A stretch of 64,000 nt of DNA, taken from the NCBI GenBank assembly GCA_046294625.1, contig JBKBKN010000016.1, positions 17,957-81,956 of the forward strand, written 5' to 3'. Shown piece by piece: positions 16,339 to 24,884 of this stretch; positions within the stretch are counted from its first letter, which is position 1, and each line of letters opens with the position of its first letter. Under the pieces are notes generated by a model. The model made no database searches and was not told where the DNA came from. It was given only the letters and a program-made list of their open reading frames with translations. Made by a program: the position numbers and the translations under genes. The DNA is from JBKBKN01 sp046294625 (GTDB lineage Bacteria > Bacteroidota > Bacteroidia > M30B66).

Positions 16339-16608
16339 ATGGCAAAGGAATCAATGAAGGCCAGAGAGGTTAAAAGACAGAAGCTGGTCGATCGTTATGC
16401 AGAAAAAAGAGCAAAGCTTAAAGAAGAAGGTGACTTCATCGGTTTGAGCAAGCTTCCGCGTAACTCTTCCAAAATCAGGTTACGCAACCGTTGTAAACTG
16501 ACTGGTCGTCCTCGTGGCTATATCCGTCAATTTGGTCTTTCAAGAATTACATTTAGAGAGATGGCTTCTGAAGGAAAAATTCCAGGTGTAACTAAAGCAA
16601 GTTGGTAA
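16339..16608 (+). CDS. rpsN: 30S ribosomal protein S14, zinc-independent form
   Basis: 89 residues from ATG at 16339 (MAKESMKAREVKRQ). The reading frame stays open further upstream into rplE, but ATG 16339 fits the family start. The long, zinc-free S14 form is indicated by the length and by the absence of the CxxC-x12-CxxC ribbon: only one Cys occurs, in LRNRCKLTGRPRGYIRQFGLSR. S14 binds the 30S head. Confidence 0.97.
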   Translation: MAKESMKAREVKRQKLVDRYAEKRAKLKEEGDFIGLSKLPRNSSKIRLRNRCKLTGRPRGYIRQFGLSRITFREMASEGKIPGVTKASW

Positions 16609-16627
16609 TCCCATATAAATAAAGAAA

Positions 16628-17032
16628 ATGACTGATCCAATTTCAGACTACTTAACAAGATTGAGAAACGCTATCAAAGCTAATCACAGGATAGTGGAAA
16701 TCTCTTCATCGAAAATCAAGAAGGATATCACTAAAATCCTTCATGATAAAGGATATATAACGAGTTATAAATTCGTTGAACCTGCTGAAGGTAATCCACA
16801 AGGCTCAATTAAAATTGCTTTGAAGTATCATCCTGTTTCAAAAACATCGGCTATTAGAACGTTATCGAGAGTTTCTCGTCCTGGTCTAAGAAGATATTCT
16901 GGTGTTGATACACTTCCACGTGTACTCAATGGTTTAGGTATTGCCATTGTTTCTACATCGAAAGGCGTGATGACAGATAAGGAAGCGCGCAAAGAAAATG
17001 TGGGTGGAGAAGTTTTATGTTATATTTATTAA
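16628..17032 (+). CDS. rpsH: 30S ribosomal protein S8
   Basis: 134 residues. TDPISDYLTRLRNA at the N-terminus, then RTLSRVSRPGLRRYSGVDTLPRVLNGLGIAIVSTSKGVMTDKEAR and GGEVLCYIY at the C-terminus are diagnostic. Central-domain 16S rRNA binder; in E. coli the spc-operon autoregulator. Confidence 0.98.
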   Translation: MTDPISDYLTRLRNAIKANHRIVEISSSKIKKDITKILHDKGYITSYKFVEPAEGNPQGSIKIALKYHPVSKTSAIRTLSRVSRPGLRRYSGVDTLPRVLNGLGIAIVSTSKGVMTDKEARKENVGGEVLCYIY

Positions 17033-17044
17033 CTGATTAAAGAA

Positions 17045-17599
17045 ATGTCAAGAATAGGTAAACTACCGATTAATTTGCCCAAAGGTGTTTCTGTAAATTA
17101 CGCTAACAACGTGATTACGGTTAAAGGGCCGCAGGGCGAACTTAGTCAAACAATTGATCCGGCGATCGAAGTGGAAATCACTGAAACCGAGATTAGTTTT
17201 AAAAGAAATACTGATCAAAAAGATCACCGTGCAAAACATGGTCTTTACCGATCGCTTACCGCCAATATGGTGAAGGGTGTTTCTGAAGGATTCACTACCG
17301 AGCAGGAACTTGTAGGTGTTGGTTATAGAGCCAATGTTACCGGTCAATTGCTAGAGTTATCTTTGGGCTATTCACACAACATCGCTTTTGAAATTCCTAA
17401 GGAAATTAAAATTGAAACAAAAAGTGAAAGAGGTAAAAACCCGCTGATTATTATGAAGTGTGCCGACAAGCAGCTTCTTGGGCAGGTTGCTGCTAAAATC
17501 AGATCTTTGAGAGAGCCGGAGCCATATAAAGGTAAAGGTATCAAGTTTGTTAACGAAGTATTACGTCGCAAGGCTGGTAAGTCTGCAGGTAAAAAATAA
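17045..17599 (+). CDS. rplF: 50S ribosomal protein L6
   Basis: 184 residues with two tandem L6 folds. SRIGKLPINLPKGV at the start, VSEGFTTEQELVGVGYRA mid-protein and REPEPYKGKGIKFVNEVLRRKAGKSAGKK at the end identify it. It lies near the GTPase-associated region of the 50S. Confidence 0.98.
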   Translation: MSRIGKLPINLPKGVSVNYANNVITVKGPQGELSQTIDPAIEVEITETEISFKRNTDQKDHRAKHGLYRSLTANMVKGVSEGFTTEQELVGVGYRANVTGQLLELSLGYSHNIAFEIPKEIKIETKSERGKNPLIIMKCADKQLLGQVAAKIRSLREPEPYKGKGIKFVNEVLRRKAGKSAGKK

Positions 17600-17610
17600 T
17601 AGATAGTAAA

Positions 17611-17967
17611 ATGGCTATTACAAAAGAATTTAGAAGAAACAGGATTAAGAAAAGAATCCGCAAAGTGGTTTCAGGTGAAGAAAGCGCTCCTAGACTAAGT
17701 GTTTTCCGTAGCAATAAGAGTATTTATGCTCAGTTAATTGATGATACTAAGGGAATTACGCTGGTTTCAGCATCATCATCAGAACCTGAAATTGCAAATC
17801 AAAAAGGCACTAAAATCGATCAAGCTTCTCTAGTAGGTAAGGCTATCGCTGCGAAGGCCTTAGAAAAAGGGATCAGTACAGTGAGATTTGACAGAAATGG
17901 ATATCTCTACCACGGTCGTGTGAAATCATTGGCCGAAGGAGCTCGTGAAGGTGGATTAACATTTTGA
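17611..17967 (+). CDS. rplR: 50S ribosomal protein L18
   Basis: 118 residues. PRLSVFRSNKSIYAQLIDDTKGITLVSASS and VRFDRNGYLYHGRVKSLAEGAREGGLTF are the conserved halves. It binds 5S rRNA together with L5. Confidence 0.97.
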   Translation: MAITKEFRRNRIKKRIRKVVSGEESAPRLSVFRSNKSIYAQLIDDTKGITLVSASSSEPEIANQKGTKIDQASLVGKAIAAKALEKGISTVRFDRNGYLYHGRVKSLAEGAREGGLTF

Positions 17968-17977
17968 TTAAAAAACT

Positions 17978-18496
17978 ATGGCAAACGTTAATATAAAAAG
18001 AGTAAAATCCAGCGATATCGAGCTTAAAGATAAGCTTGTAGCGGTAAATAGAGTTACCAAGGTTACCAAAGGTGGACGTGCCTTTAGCTTTTCAGCCATC
18101 GTTGTTGTTGGCAATGAGAAGGGCATTGTAGGTCATGGCCTAGGCAAAGCAAAAGAAGTAACTGATGCCATTGCTAAAGGAGTGGATGATGCTAAAAAAT
18201 CGCTCATTAAGGTTCCTGTTATCAATGGCACTGTTCCTCATGAACAATATGGTAAATATGGTGGTGCTTTAGTATTTCTTAAGCCAGCTGCTCACGGTAC
18301 AGGTGTAATTGCCGGTGGTGCGATGCGTGCAGTATTGGAAAGTGTAGGTATCACTGATGTACTTGCAAAATCAAAAGGTTCATCAAATCCTCACAATGTG
18401 GTGAAAGCTACGATTGATGCACTAAGCCAAATGAGAGACGCTGCATCAATAGCTCAACAGCGTGGTATCGCTATGGATAAAGTTTTTAATGGTTAA
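17978..18496 (+). CDS. rpsE: 30S ribosomal protein S5
   Basis: 172 residues. The dsRBD-like S5 N-terminal domain carries LVAVNRVTKVTKGGRAFSFSAIVVVGN and the C-terminal domain GGAMRAVLESVGITDVLAKSKGSSNPHNVV. Protein of the mRNA entry and accuracy region of the 30S. Confidence 0.98.
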   Translation: MANVNIKRVKSSDIELKDKLVAVNRVTKVTKGGRAFSFSAIVVVGNEKGIVGHGLGKAKEVTDAIAKGVDDAKKSLIKVPVINGTVPHEQYGKYGGALVFLKPAAHGTGVIAGGAMRAVLESVGITDVLAKSKGSSNPHNVVKATIDALSQMRDAASIAQQRGIAMDKVFNG

Positions 18497-18508
18497 TAAC
18501 AAGAAATC

Positions 18509-18694
18509 ATGGCAAAAATTAAGATAGTTCAAGTAAAAAGCGGAATAGACAGACCAGCACGCCAAAAGAAAACTTTGATCGCGCTTGGAATAAGAAAAAT
18601 GAATATTCCTGTAGTTCATGAAGCAACTCCGCAGATTCTTGGCATGGTTGACAGCGTTAAGCACCTGCTTCACGTTGAAGAAGTAAATGTTTAA
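18509..18694 (+). CDS. rpmD: 50S ribosomal protein L30
   Basis: 61 residues. KIKIVQVKSGIDRPARQKKTLIALGIRKMN is the short L30 fold; ATPQILGMVDSVKHLLHVEE ends it. In the conserved slot between rpsE and rplO. Confidence 0.95.
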   Translation: MAKIKIVQVKSGIDRPARQKKTLIALGIRKMNIPVVHEATPQILGMVDSVKHLLHVEEVNV

Positions 18695-18713
18695 TAGACA
18701 GATTTAAGAAAAA

Positions 18714-19160
18714 ATGAAACTTAATACAATCAAACCCGCTCAGGGCGCCACAAAGTCAGAGAAAAGAATTGGACGCGGACAAGGTTCCGGAAAAGGTGGA
18801 ACTTCTACACGTGGGCACAAGGGCGCTAAATCACGTTCAGGATACTCTTCCAAAGTAGGCTTTGAAGGTGGTCAAATGCCACTCCAACGTCGTGTTCCTA
18901 AGTTTGGATTCAAAAACATAAACAGAGTCGAGTACCGAGGCATCAATCTAGACAGACTTCAGACTCTGGCTGATGATAAGAATTTGGCTGAAGTAAACCT
19001 TACTGTCTTGATTGACAACGGTCTTGCCACAAAGAATACATTAATTAAGATTTTAGGTAGAGGTGAATTAAAAGCAAAGCTTGCTGTGACTGCACATGCT
19101 TTTTCAGCTAAAGCTGAAGAAGCTATCACAACCGCTGGTGGAACTGTTACAAAAATTTAA
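18714..19160 (+). CDS. rplO: 50S ribosomal protein L15
   Basis: 148 residues. The Gly-rich N-terminus RIGRGQGSGKGGTSTRGHKGAKSRSG and GFEGGQMPLQRRVPKFGF are characteristic. Late 50S assembly protein. Only 2 bp separate its stop from secY, so the two are probably translated together. Confidence 0.98.
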   Translation: MKLNTIKPAQGATKSEKRIGRGQGSGKGGTSTRGHKGAKSRSGYSSKVGFEGGQMPLQRRVPKFGFKNINRVEYRGINLDRLQTLADDKNLAEVNLTVLIDNGLATKNTLIKILGRGELKAKLAVTAHAFSAKAEEAITTAGGTVTKI

Positions 19161-19162
19161 GC

Positions 19163-20503
19163 ATGAAGCGACTCATAGATACCATCAAGAACATTTATAA
19201 AATTGAAGATCTTCGCATAAAGATCATCAATACATTGGCCTTTATCGCAATTTACAGATTAGGGTCATTTGTTGTATTGCCAGGTATTGATCCAAGTCAG
19301 CTTGATGCCCTGAAAGATCAGACATCTGATGGTCTTTTGGGTATTTTGAATATGTTTTCCGGAGGGGCTTTTTCTAATGCATCAATTTTTGCGTTAGGTA
19401 TAATGCCTTACATCTCTGCTTCCATTGTAATACAATTGCTAGGTATAGCTGTTCCTTATTTTCAGAGACTACAGAAAGATGGTGAAAGCGGTAGAAAGAA
19501 AATCAATCAAATCACACGTTATCTTACTGTAATCATTACATTATTTCAAGCTCCCGGATATATTGCAAACCTTATATCACAGGTAGGTAATCAGGCAATT
19601 GCCAATTCGGGTCCTTATTTTTGGATCCAATCAGTAATTATTCTTGTATCTGGTACCATGTTTGTAATGTGGTTGGGCGAGAAAATTACCGATAAGGGAA
19701 TCGGAAATGGTATTTCGCTTATCATCATGATTGGTATCATAGCAAATCTTCCATTTGCTTTCACCGCTGAATTTTTCTCAAGACTCGAACAAGGAGGGTT
19801 AGTAGCTTTTGCACTCGAGTTGGTGATATTGCTTTTCGTGATTGTAATGGTGATTTTGTTGGTTCAAGGAACCAGACGGATACCGGTTCAGTTTGCCAAA
19901 AAAATAGTGGGCAACAAACAGTATGGTGGAGTAAGACAGTATATACCGTTAAAAGTGAATGCAGCTGGTGTAATGCCGATTATCTTTGCTCAGGCAATCA
20001 TGTTCATTCCAATTACTATTGTTGGATTTGCTGATGTGGAGTCGTTAACAGGTTTTGCTGCTACTTTTTCTGATTTCACCGGTTTTTGGTACAACTTTAC
20101 TTTTGCTTTATTGATTGTATTGTTTACCTATTTCTACACTGCTATCACGGTTAATCCGAATCAGATGGCTGAAGATATGAAGAGAAATGGCGGTTTCATT
20201 CCGGGAATTAAACCAGGAAAGAAAACGGCTGAATTTATCGACTCGGTGATGTCTAAAATTACCTTACCGGGTTCTTTGTTTCTTGCATTTGTGGCTATTT
20301 TGCCTGCATTTGCAATGATTTTAGGTGTGTCTAACCAATTTGCTCAATTTTATGGCGGCACATCTCTTTTGATTTTAGTTGGTGTTGTTTTAGATACACT
20401 TCAGCAAATAGAAAGTCATTTATTAATGCGTCATTATGATGGATTAATGAAAAGTGGCAGAATTAAAGGGCGTTCATCAAGCCCTGTGAGTATGGCCGGA
20501 TAA
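19163..20503 (+). CDS. secY: SecY, channel subunit of the Sec translocase
   Basis: 446 residues with about ten hydrophobic helices, normal length. N-terminal DLRIKIINTLAFIAIYRLGSFVVLPGID, the ALGIMPYISASIVIQLL helix and the cytoplasmic loop QGTRRIPVQFAKK are conserved. A second loop near NGGFIPGIKPGKKTAEFID follows. Forms the inner-membrane protein-conducting channel with SecE and SecG, required for every signal-peptide protein in this window, T9SS cargo included. Confidence 0.98.
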   Translation: MKRLIDTIKNIYKIEDLRIKIINTLAFIAIYRLGSFVVLPGIDPSQLDALKDQTSDGLLGILNMFSGGAFSNASIFALGIMPYISASIVIQLLGIAVPYFQRLQKDGESGRKKINQITRYLTVIITLFQAPGYIANLISQVGNQAIANSGPYFWIQSVIILVSGTMFVMWLGEKITDKGIGNGISLIIMIGIIANLPFAFTAEFFSRLEQGGLVAFALELVILLFVIVMVILLVQGTRRIPVQFAKKIVGNKQYGGVRQYIPLKVNAAGVMPIIFAQAIMFIPITIVGFADVESLTGFAATFSDFTGFWYNFTFALLIVLFTYFYTAITVNPNQMAEDMKRNGGFIPGIKPGKKTAEFIDSVMSKITLPGSLFLAFVAILPAFAMILGVSNQFAQFYGGTSLLILVGVVLDTLQQIESHLLMRHYDGLMKSGRIKGRSSSPVSMAG

Positions 20504-20512
20504 TTTGTTGAT

Positions 20513-21313
20513 ATGATCTATTACAAAACAAATGATGAAATTGAGCTGATTAGACAGAGTTCTTTACTTGTTGCAAAAACACTGGGTGAAGTGGCGAGAG
20601 TCGTTGAGCCTGGAGTTACAGGAAGGCAGATTGACAAGATAGCAGATGAGTTTATCTGTGATCATGGAGGTAAGCCGGCTTTCAAAGGATATAATGGATT
20701 TCCGAATGCCCTTTGCATTTCTCCTAATGATGAAGTTGTGCATGGTATTCCAAATGACATTGCATTCAAAGACGGTGATATTATCTCAGTCGATTGTGGA
20801 GTTTTGTTGAACGATTTTTATGGTGATTCAGCTTACACTTTCGCTATCGGCGAAGTTGATCCTGAGGTTTTAAAGTTGCTTGCAGTAACTCAAGAGTGTT
20901 TATCCAAGGCAATCGAAGCGTGTGTGTCGGGAAAAAGAGTTGGAGATATTGGGCATGCAGTTCAATCTCATGCAGAGCTGAATGGTTATGGAGTGGTAAG
21001 AGAGCTTGTTGGACACGGTTTAGGTCGAAGCCTTCATGAAGGTCCCGAAGTTCCAAATTTTGGTCGCAGGGGTAATGGTCCAAAGCTTGCTGAAGGCATG
21101 GTAATCGCCATCGAACCCATGATCAACATGGGAAGAAGACAGGTGGTGTATGGTAAGGATGGTTGGACGGTTAAAACGATTGATGGTAAGCCATCTGCCC
21201 ATTTCGAACATACAGTAGCTGTAAGAAAGCATCAGGCTGAAATCTTGTCATCGTTTGCAATGATTGAAGAGATACTGAAAAATAAGAATCAACAGGTTGT
21301 AAAACCAATATAG
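20513..21313 (+). CDS. map: Type I methionine aminopeptidase
   Basis: 266 residues. Removes the initiator Met from new proteins. The pita-bread fold metal ligands are all visible: Asp94 (SVDCGV), Asp105 (YGDSAYTF), His168 (VGHGLGR), Glu201 (AIEPM) and Glu232 (AHFEHTVAV). Lies between secY and infA as in many bacteria; 9 bp after secY and 6 bp before infA. Confidence 0.97.
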   Translation: MIYYKTNDEIELIRQSSLLVAKTLGEVARVVEPGVTGRQIDKIADEFICDHGGKPAFKGYNGFPNALCISPNDEVVHGIPNDIAFKDGDIISVDCGVLLNDFYGDSAYTFAIGEVDPEVLKLLAVTQECLSKAIEACVSGKRVGDIGHAVQSHAELNGYGVVRELVGHGLGRSLHEGPEVPNFGRRGNGPKLAEGMVIAIEPMINMGRRQVVYGKDGWTVKTIDGKPSAHFEHTVAVRKHQAEILSSFAMIEEILKNKNQQVVKPI

Positions 21314-21319
21314 CATATA

Positions 21320-21538
21320 ATGTCAAAACAGGCATCGATAGAACAGGACGGTACAATCATAGAAGCATTGTCAAATGCAATGTTTCGCGTTGAGTTGGAA
21401 AATGAGCATGTTATCACTGCACATATTTCCGGCAAAATGAGAATGAATTATATTAAAATATTACCTGGTGATAAGGTAAAGGTGGAAATGTCTCCATACG
21501 ATCTGACAAAAGGCCGAATTACTTATCGCTATAAATAA
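21320..21538 (+). CDS. infA: Translation initiation factor IF-1
   Basis: 72 residues, the canonical length. The OB-fold is clear from IEQDGTIIEALSNAMFRVELENEHVITAHISGKMRMNYIKILPGDKVKVEMSPYDLTKGRITYRYK. Binds the 30S A site during initiation. Followed after 10 bp by rpmJ. Confidence 0.98.
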   Translation: MSKQASIEQDGTIIEALSNAMFRVELENEHVITAHISGKMRMNYIKILPGDKVKVEMSPYDLTKGRITYRYK

Positions 21539-21548
21539 AAACTGAAAG

Positions 21549-21665
21549 ATGAAAGTTAGAGCATCCATTAAGAAAAGAAGTGCGGAGTGCAAAATTGTAC
21601 GTCGCAAAGGGAGACTTTATGTGATTAACAAAAAGAATCCTAAATTTAAACAACGTCAAGGTTAA
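21549..21665 (+). CDS. rpmJ: 50S ribosomal protein L36, zinc-independent form
   Basis: A 38-codon gene from ATG at 21549 to TAA at 21663-21665, reading MKVRASIKKRSAEC and ending PKFKQRQG. L36 usually binds zinc through Cys11, Cys14, Cys27 and His33. Here these positions are Ser11, Cys14, Asn27 and Phe33, so the ribbon cannot form: this is the C-minus type. The slot infA-rpmJ-rpsM is conserved. Confidence 0.97.
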   Translation: MKVRASIKKRSAECKIVRRKGRLYVINKKNPKFKQRQG

Positions 21666-21685
21666 CATTATTATAACAGCAAATT

Positions 21686-22063
21686 ATGGCTCGTATAGCA
21701 GGTATAGATTTACCAAAAAATAAGCGTGGAGAAATTGGCCTTACCTACATTTATGGTATAGGAAAGCCCACCGCGCAAAACATTCTTAAAGAAGCAAACA
21801 TTAGCTTGGATAAGAAAGTTTCTGAGTGGAATGATGATGAGCTTTCAGCTATTCGTCAGATTATCAACGATAAGTACAAAGTAGAAGGCGGATTGCGTTC
21901 TGAAGTACAGCTTAACATCAAGCGTTTGATGGACATTGGTTGTTACCGTGGAGTTCGTCACCGTGTAGGCTTGCCCGTACGTGGACAAACTACAAAAAAT
22001 AACGCCCGCACCAGAAAAGGTAAAAAGAAAACTGTTGCTAACAAGAAAAAAGCTACTAAATAA
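21686..22063 (+). CDS. rpsM: 30S ribosomal protein S13
   Basis: 125 residues. ARIAGIDLPKNKRGEIGLTYIYGIG at the N-terminus with a helix-two-turn-helix-like core, then RGVRHRVGLPVRGQTTKNNARTRKG and a Lys-rich tail. Intersubunit-bridge protein of the 30S head. First gene of the alpha block. Confidence 0.98.
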   Translation: MARIAGIDLPKNKRGEIGLTYIYGIGKPTAQNILKEANISLDKKVSEWNDDELSAIRQIINDKYKVEGGLRSEVQLNIKRLMDIGCYRGVRHRVGLPVRGQTTKNNARTRKGKKKTVANKKKATK

Positions 22064-22088
22064 TAGCTGCGTATTAAACAATTAAGAA

Positions 22089-22478
22089 ATGGCTAAAACA
22101 GCAAAAACGACAAAAAAACGTGTAGTGAAAGTGGAGCTTACAGGTGAAGCTCATATTAATGCCACTTTCAACAACATTATTATTTCTCTTACTAACAATG
22201 ATGGACAGGTAATCTCATGGTCATCAGCGGGTAAGATGGGCTTTAGAGGCTCAAAAAAGAATACGCCTTATGCTGCTCAAATGGCGGCAGGAGATTGTTC
22301 AAAGGTGGCATACGAGCTTGGACTTCGTAAGGTAAAAGTCTATGTCAAAGGACCAGGTGCCGGTCGTGAATCTGCTATTCGTACGATTCATAACAGTGGT
22401 ATCGAGGTTTCTGAAATCATCGATGTGACTCCTGTACCACACAATGGATGTCGTCCTCCAAAACGCAGAAGAGTTTAA
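22089..22478 (+). CDS. rpsK: 30S ribosomal protein S11
   Basis: 129 residues. EAHINATFNNIIISLTNNDGQVISWSSAGKMGFRGSKKNTPYAAQ and the C-terminal DVTPVPHNGCRPPKRRRV are near-universal. Platform protein near the E-site mRNA. An extra Lys/Thr-rich stretch precedes the core. Confidence 0.98.
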   Translation: MAKTAKTTKKRVVKVELTGEAHINATFNNIIISLTNNDGQVISWSSAGKMGFRGSKKNTPYAAQMAAGDCSKVAYELGLRKVKVYVKGPGAGRESAIRTIHNSGIEVSEIIDVTPVPHNGCRPPKRRRV

Positions 22479-22510
22479 TACATTTATTTAATTAAGAAAA
22501 TTACAACAAG

Positions 22511-23116
22511 ATGGCCAGATATATCGGACCAAAATCAAAGATTGCAAGAAAGTTCAAAGAGCCTATTTTTGGACCTGACAAGTATTTGACAAAAAAGAAT
22601 TACCCTCCTGGGATGCATGGCTTAGCGAAGAAAAGAGCTAAGATGTCAGAATATGCTGTTCAGCTTCAAGAAAAGCAAAAGGTTAAATACACCTATGGTA
22701 TTCTTGAGCGCCAATTTGCCAGAATATTTGACAAAGCATCTAGAGCTAAAGGAATAACCGGTGAAAACCTTTTGAAATTTATCGAAGCAAGATTAGATAA
22801 CGTGGTGTACAGAATGGGCATAGCTCCGTCTCGTAGTGCTGCCCGTCAGCTCGTTTCTCACTGCCACATTACAGTAAACGGTTCGGTTGTGAATATTGCA
22901 TCATACACTTTGAAACCAGGTGATAAAATCGCTGTTCGTGAAAAGTCTAAATCTTTGGAGGTAATTTCTACTTCTTTATCAGGAAGAACAAATAAATTTC
23001 CTTGGTTGGAGTTTGATCACAACAATAAAATGGGAACATTTATCAATTTCCCTGACAGAGAGCAAATCCCTGAACCATTCAAGGAGCAACTGATTGTCGA
23101 ATTGTATTCAAAATAA
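22511..23116 (+). CDS. rpsD: 30S ribosomal protein S4
   Basis: 201 residues. The S4 RNA-binding domain is seen in RLDNVVYRMGIAPSRSAARQLVSHCHITVNG. The N-terminal part (ARYIGPKSKIARKFKEPIFG) lacks the zinc-binding Cys cluster of some S4 proteins. Primary 16S binder; in E. coli it represses the alpha operon. Confidence 0.98.
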   Translation: MARYIGPKSKIARKFKEPIFGPDKYLTKKNYPPGMHGLAKKRAKMSEYAVQLQEKQKVKYTYGILERQFARIFDKASRAKGITGENLLKFIEARLDNVVYRMGIAPSRSAARQLVSHCHITVNGSVVNIASYTLKPGDKIAVREKSKSLEVISTSLSGRTNKFPWLEFDHNNKMGTFINFPDREQIPEPFKEQLIVELYSK

Positions 23117-23142
23117 CATTTAACCCATTAATCAATAATAAT

Positions 23143-24135
23143 ATGGCAATACTTGCATTTCAAAAGCCCGACAAGGTGGTAATGATTAATTCAACTGATT
23201 TTCAAGGTCAGTTTGAGTTCAGACCACTTGAGCCAGGATATGGCATCACGGTTGGTAATGCATTGCGCAGAATCCTTCTTTCATCATTAGAAGGCTACGC
23301 CATAACCTCAGTAAGAATCGAAGGGGTTGATCACGAATTCTCTACTCTTAAAGGAGTGGTGGAAGACGTAACGGAAATCATTCTAAACTTGAAGCAAGTT
23401 CGTTTTAAGCGTCAGATTGAAGGAACAGATAGCGAAAAAGTTTCTGTAATTTTTAGTGGTGGCAATCAATTCACTGCAGGTGTTATTGGGCAATTTACTT
23501 CTGCATTTCAAGTGCTGAATCATGACTTTGTGATTTGTAATCTTGATCCAGGTGTCACCTTGAAGTTCGATATTACAATCGAAAAAGGTAGAGGATATGT
23601 GCCTGCTGAAGAGAACAAACAAGCTAATGCACCCCTAGGAACTATTGCTGTTGATGCAATTTTCACACCCATTAGAAACGTGAAATACTCTATAGAAAAC
23701 TACAGGGTAGAGCAGAAAACAGACTACGAAAAATTGATTTTTGATATAGAAACTGACGGCTCAATTCATCCCAAAGATGCTTTGAAAGAAGCAGCTAAAA
23801 TTTTGATTCATCATTTCATGTTGTTCTCTGACGAGAAAATTACAGAAGATGTTGAAGAAAAAGTAGCTACAGAAGAGTTTGATGAAGATTCATTGCACAT
23901 GCGTCAATTATTGAAGACGCGTCTAGTGGATATGGATCTTTCAGTAAGAGCCTTGAACTGCTTAAAGGCAGCCGATGTTGAAACACTTGCTGAGTTGGTA
24001 TCTTTCAACAAAAATGATCTATTGAAATTCAGAAACTTTGGTAAGAAATCATTAACAGAGCTTGAAGAGCTTGTGTCAAGCAAGAATCTTCACTTTGGGA
24101 TGAATCTCGCTAAATACAAACTTGATAAAGATTAA
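23143..24135 (+). CDS. rpoA: RNA polymerase alpha subunit
   Basis: 330 residues. The N-terminal assembly domain includes FEFRPLEPGYGITVGNALRRILLSSLEG and KDALKEAAKILIHHFMLF. A linker follows, then the C-terminal domain with VRALNCLKAADVETLAELVSFNKNDLLKFRNFGKKSLTELEEL, which contacts UP elements and activators. Full length. Placed between rpsD and rplQ as usual. Confidence 0.98.
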   Translation: MAILAFQKPDKVVMINSTDFQGQFEFRPLEPGYGITVGNALRRILLSSLEGYAITSVRIEGVDHEFSTLKGVVEDVTEIILNLKQVRFKRQIEGTDSEKVSVIFSGGNQFTAGVIGQFTSAFQVLNHDFVICNLDPGVTLKFDITIEKGRGYVPAEENKQANAPLGTIAVDAIFTPIRNVKYSIENYRVEQKTDYEKLIFDIETDGSIHPKDALKEAAKILIHHFMLFSDEKITEDVEEKVATEEFDEDSLHMRQLLKTRLVDMDLSVRALNCLKAADVETLAELVSFNKNDLLKFRNFGKKSLTELEELVSSKNLHFGMNLAKYKLDKD

Positions 24136-24180
24136 TACAGGGCGGTCAATCAAGGACTCCGAAAAAATTTATAGTTTAAA

Positions 24181-24801
24181 ATGAGACACGGAAAGAAAAT
24201 AAATCACTTAGGCAGAACTTCATCGCACAGAAAGGCGATGATGTCTAATATGGCTGCTTCGCTCATTCTGCACAAGCGAATCAACACCACCTTGGCTAAA
24301 GCAAAAGCGCTTAGAACCTATGTGGAGCCTTTAATTACAAAATCGAAAGAAGATACTACCCACAGCCGCAGAACAGTTTTTGCATATCTGAAAAACAAGT
24401 TTGCAGTGAGCGAATTGTTCAGAGAAGTGTCTGTAAAGGTTGCTGATCGTCCGGGTGGTTACACCAGAATTATCAAAACCGGAAATCGTTTAGGTGATAA
24501 TGCAGAAATGGCTATGATTGAACTTGTTGATTACAACGATGTATATGTAAAAGACAGCAAAGGTTCTAAAGGTGCCGCTAAGAAAAGTCGCCGTGGTGGT
24601 AAGAAAAAAAGTACAGAAGCTGTTGCATCTGCTCCTGCAGCTAAGGCTGCTGTGGTTGAAGCTCCAAGCCCAGCGGAGCCGGAAGTTGAAAACACCGCTG
24701 CTCCGCAAGTAGAATCCGCTGCAGATGATACTACTGCAGAAGTGCAACAAGAATCTCCTTCGACTGAGTCTGAGTCAAGTGAAGAAGAAAAGAAAGACTA
24801 A
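24181..24801 (+). CDS. rplQ: 50S ribosomal protein L17 with acidic C-terminal extension
   Basis: 206 residues; the L17 fold takes about the first 120 (MRHGKKINHLGRTSSHRKAMMSNMAASLI through ADRPGGYTRIIKTGNRLGDNAEMAMIELVDY). A basic patch (KKSRRGGKKK) follows, then about 65 residues rich in Ala, Glu, Pro and Ser ending ESESSEEEKKD. The extension is low-complexity and probably disordered, and is absent from the E. coli protein. Last gene of the cluster, followed by a strong terminator. Confidence 0.96.
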   Translation: MRHGKKINHLGRTSSHRKAMMSNMAASLILHKRINTTLAKAKALRTYVEPLITKSKEDTTHSRRTVFAYLKNKFAVSELFREVSVKVADRPGGYTRIIKTGNRLGDNAEMAMIELVDYNDVYVKDSKGSKGAAKKSRRGGKKKSTEAVASAPAAKAAVVEAPSPAEPEVENTAAPQVESAADDTTAEVQQESPSTESESSEEEKKD

Positions 24802-24833
24802 GCATTGAAGCATAAAGATTAACAATTATTACT

Positions 24834-24868
24834 AAGGATAAAGCTCACCGGTTTTATCCTTTTTTTTT
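24834..24868 (+). terminator. Terminator at the end of the ribosomal protein cluster
   Basis: Perfect 9-bp stem AAGGATAAA / TTTATCCTT with a 10-nt loop, followed by nine consecutive T. It lies 33 bp after rplQ and 17 bp before carA, so carA needs its own start or read-through. Confidence 0.92.
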
Positions 24869-24884
24869 ATTATCGCATTTAGAA

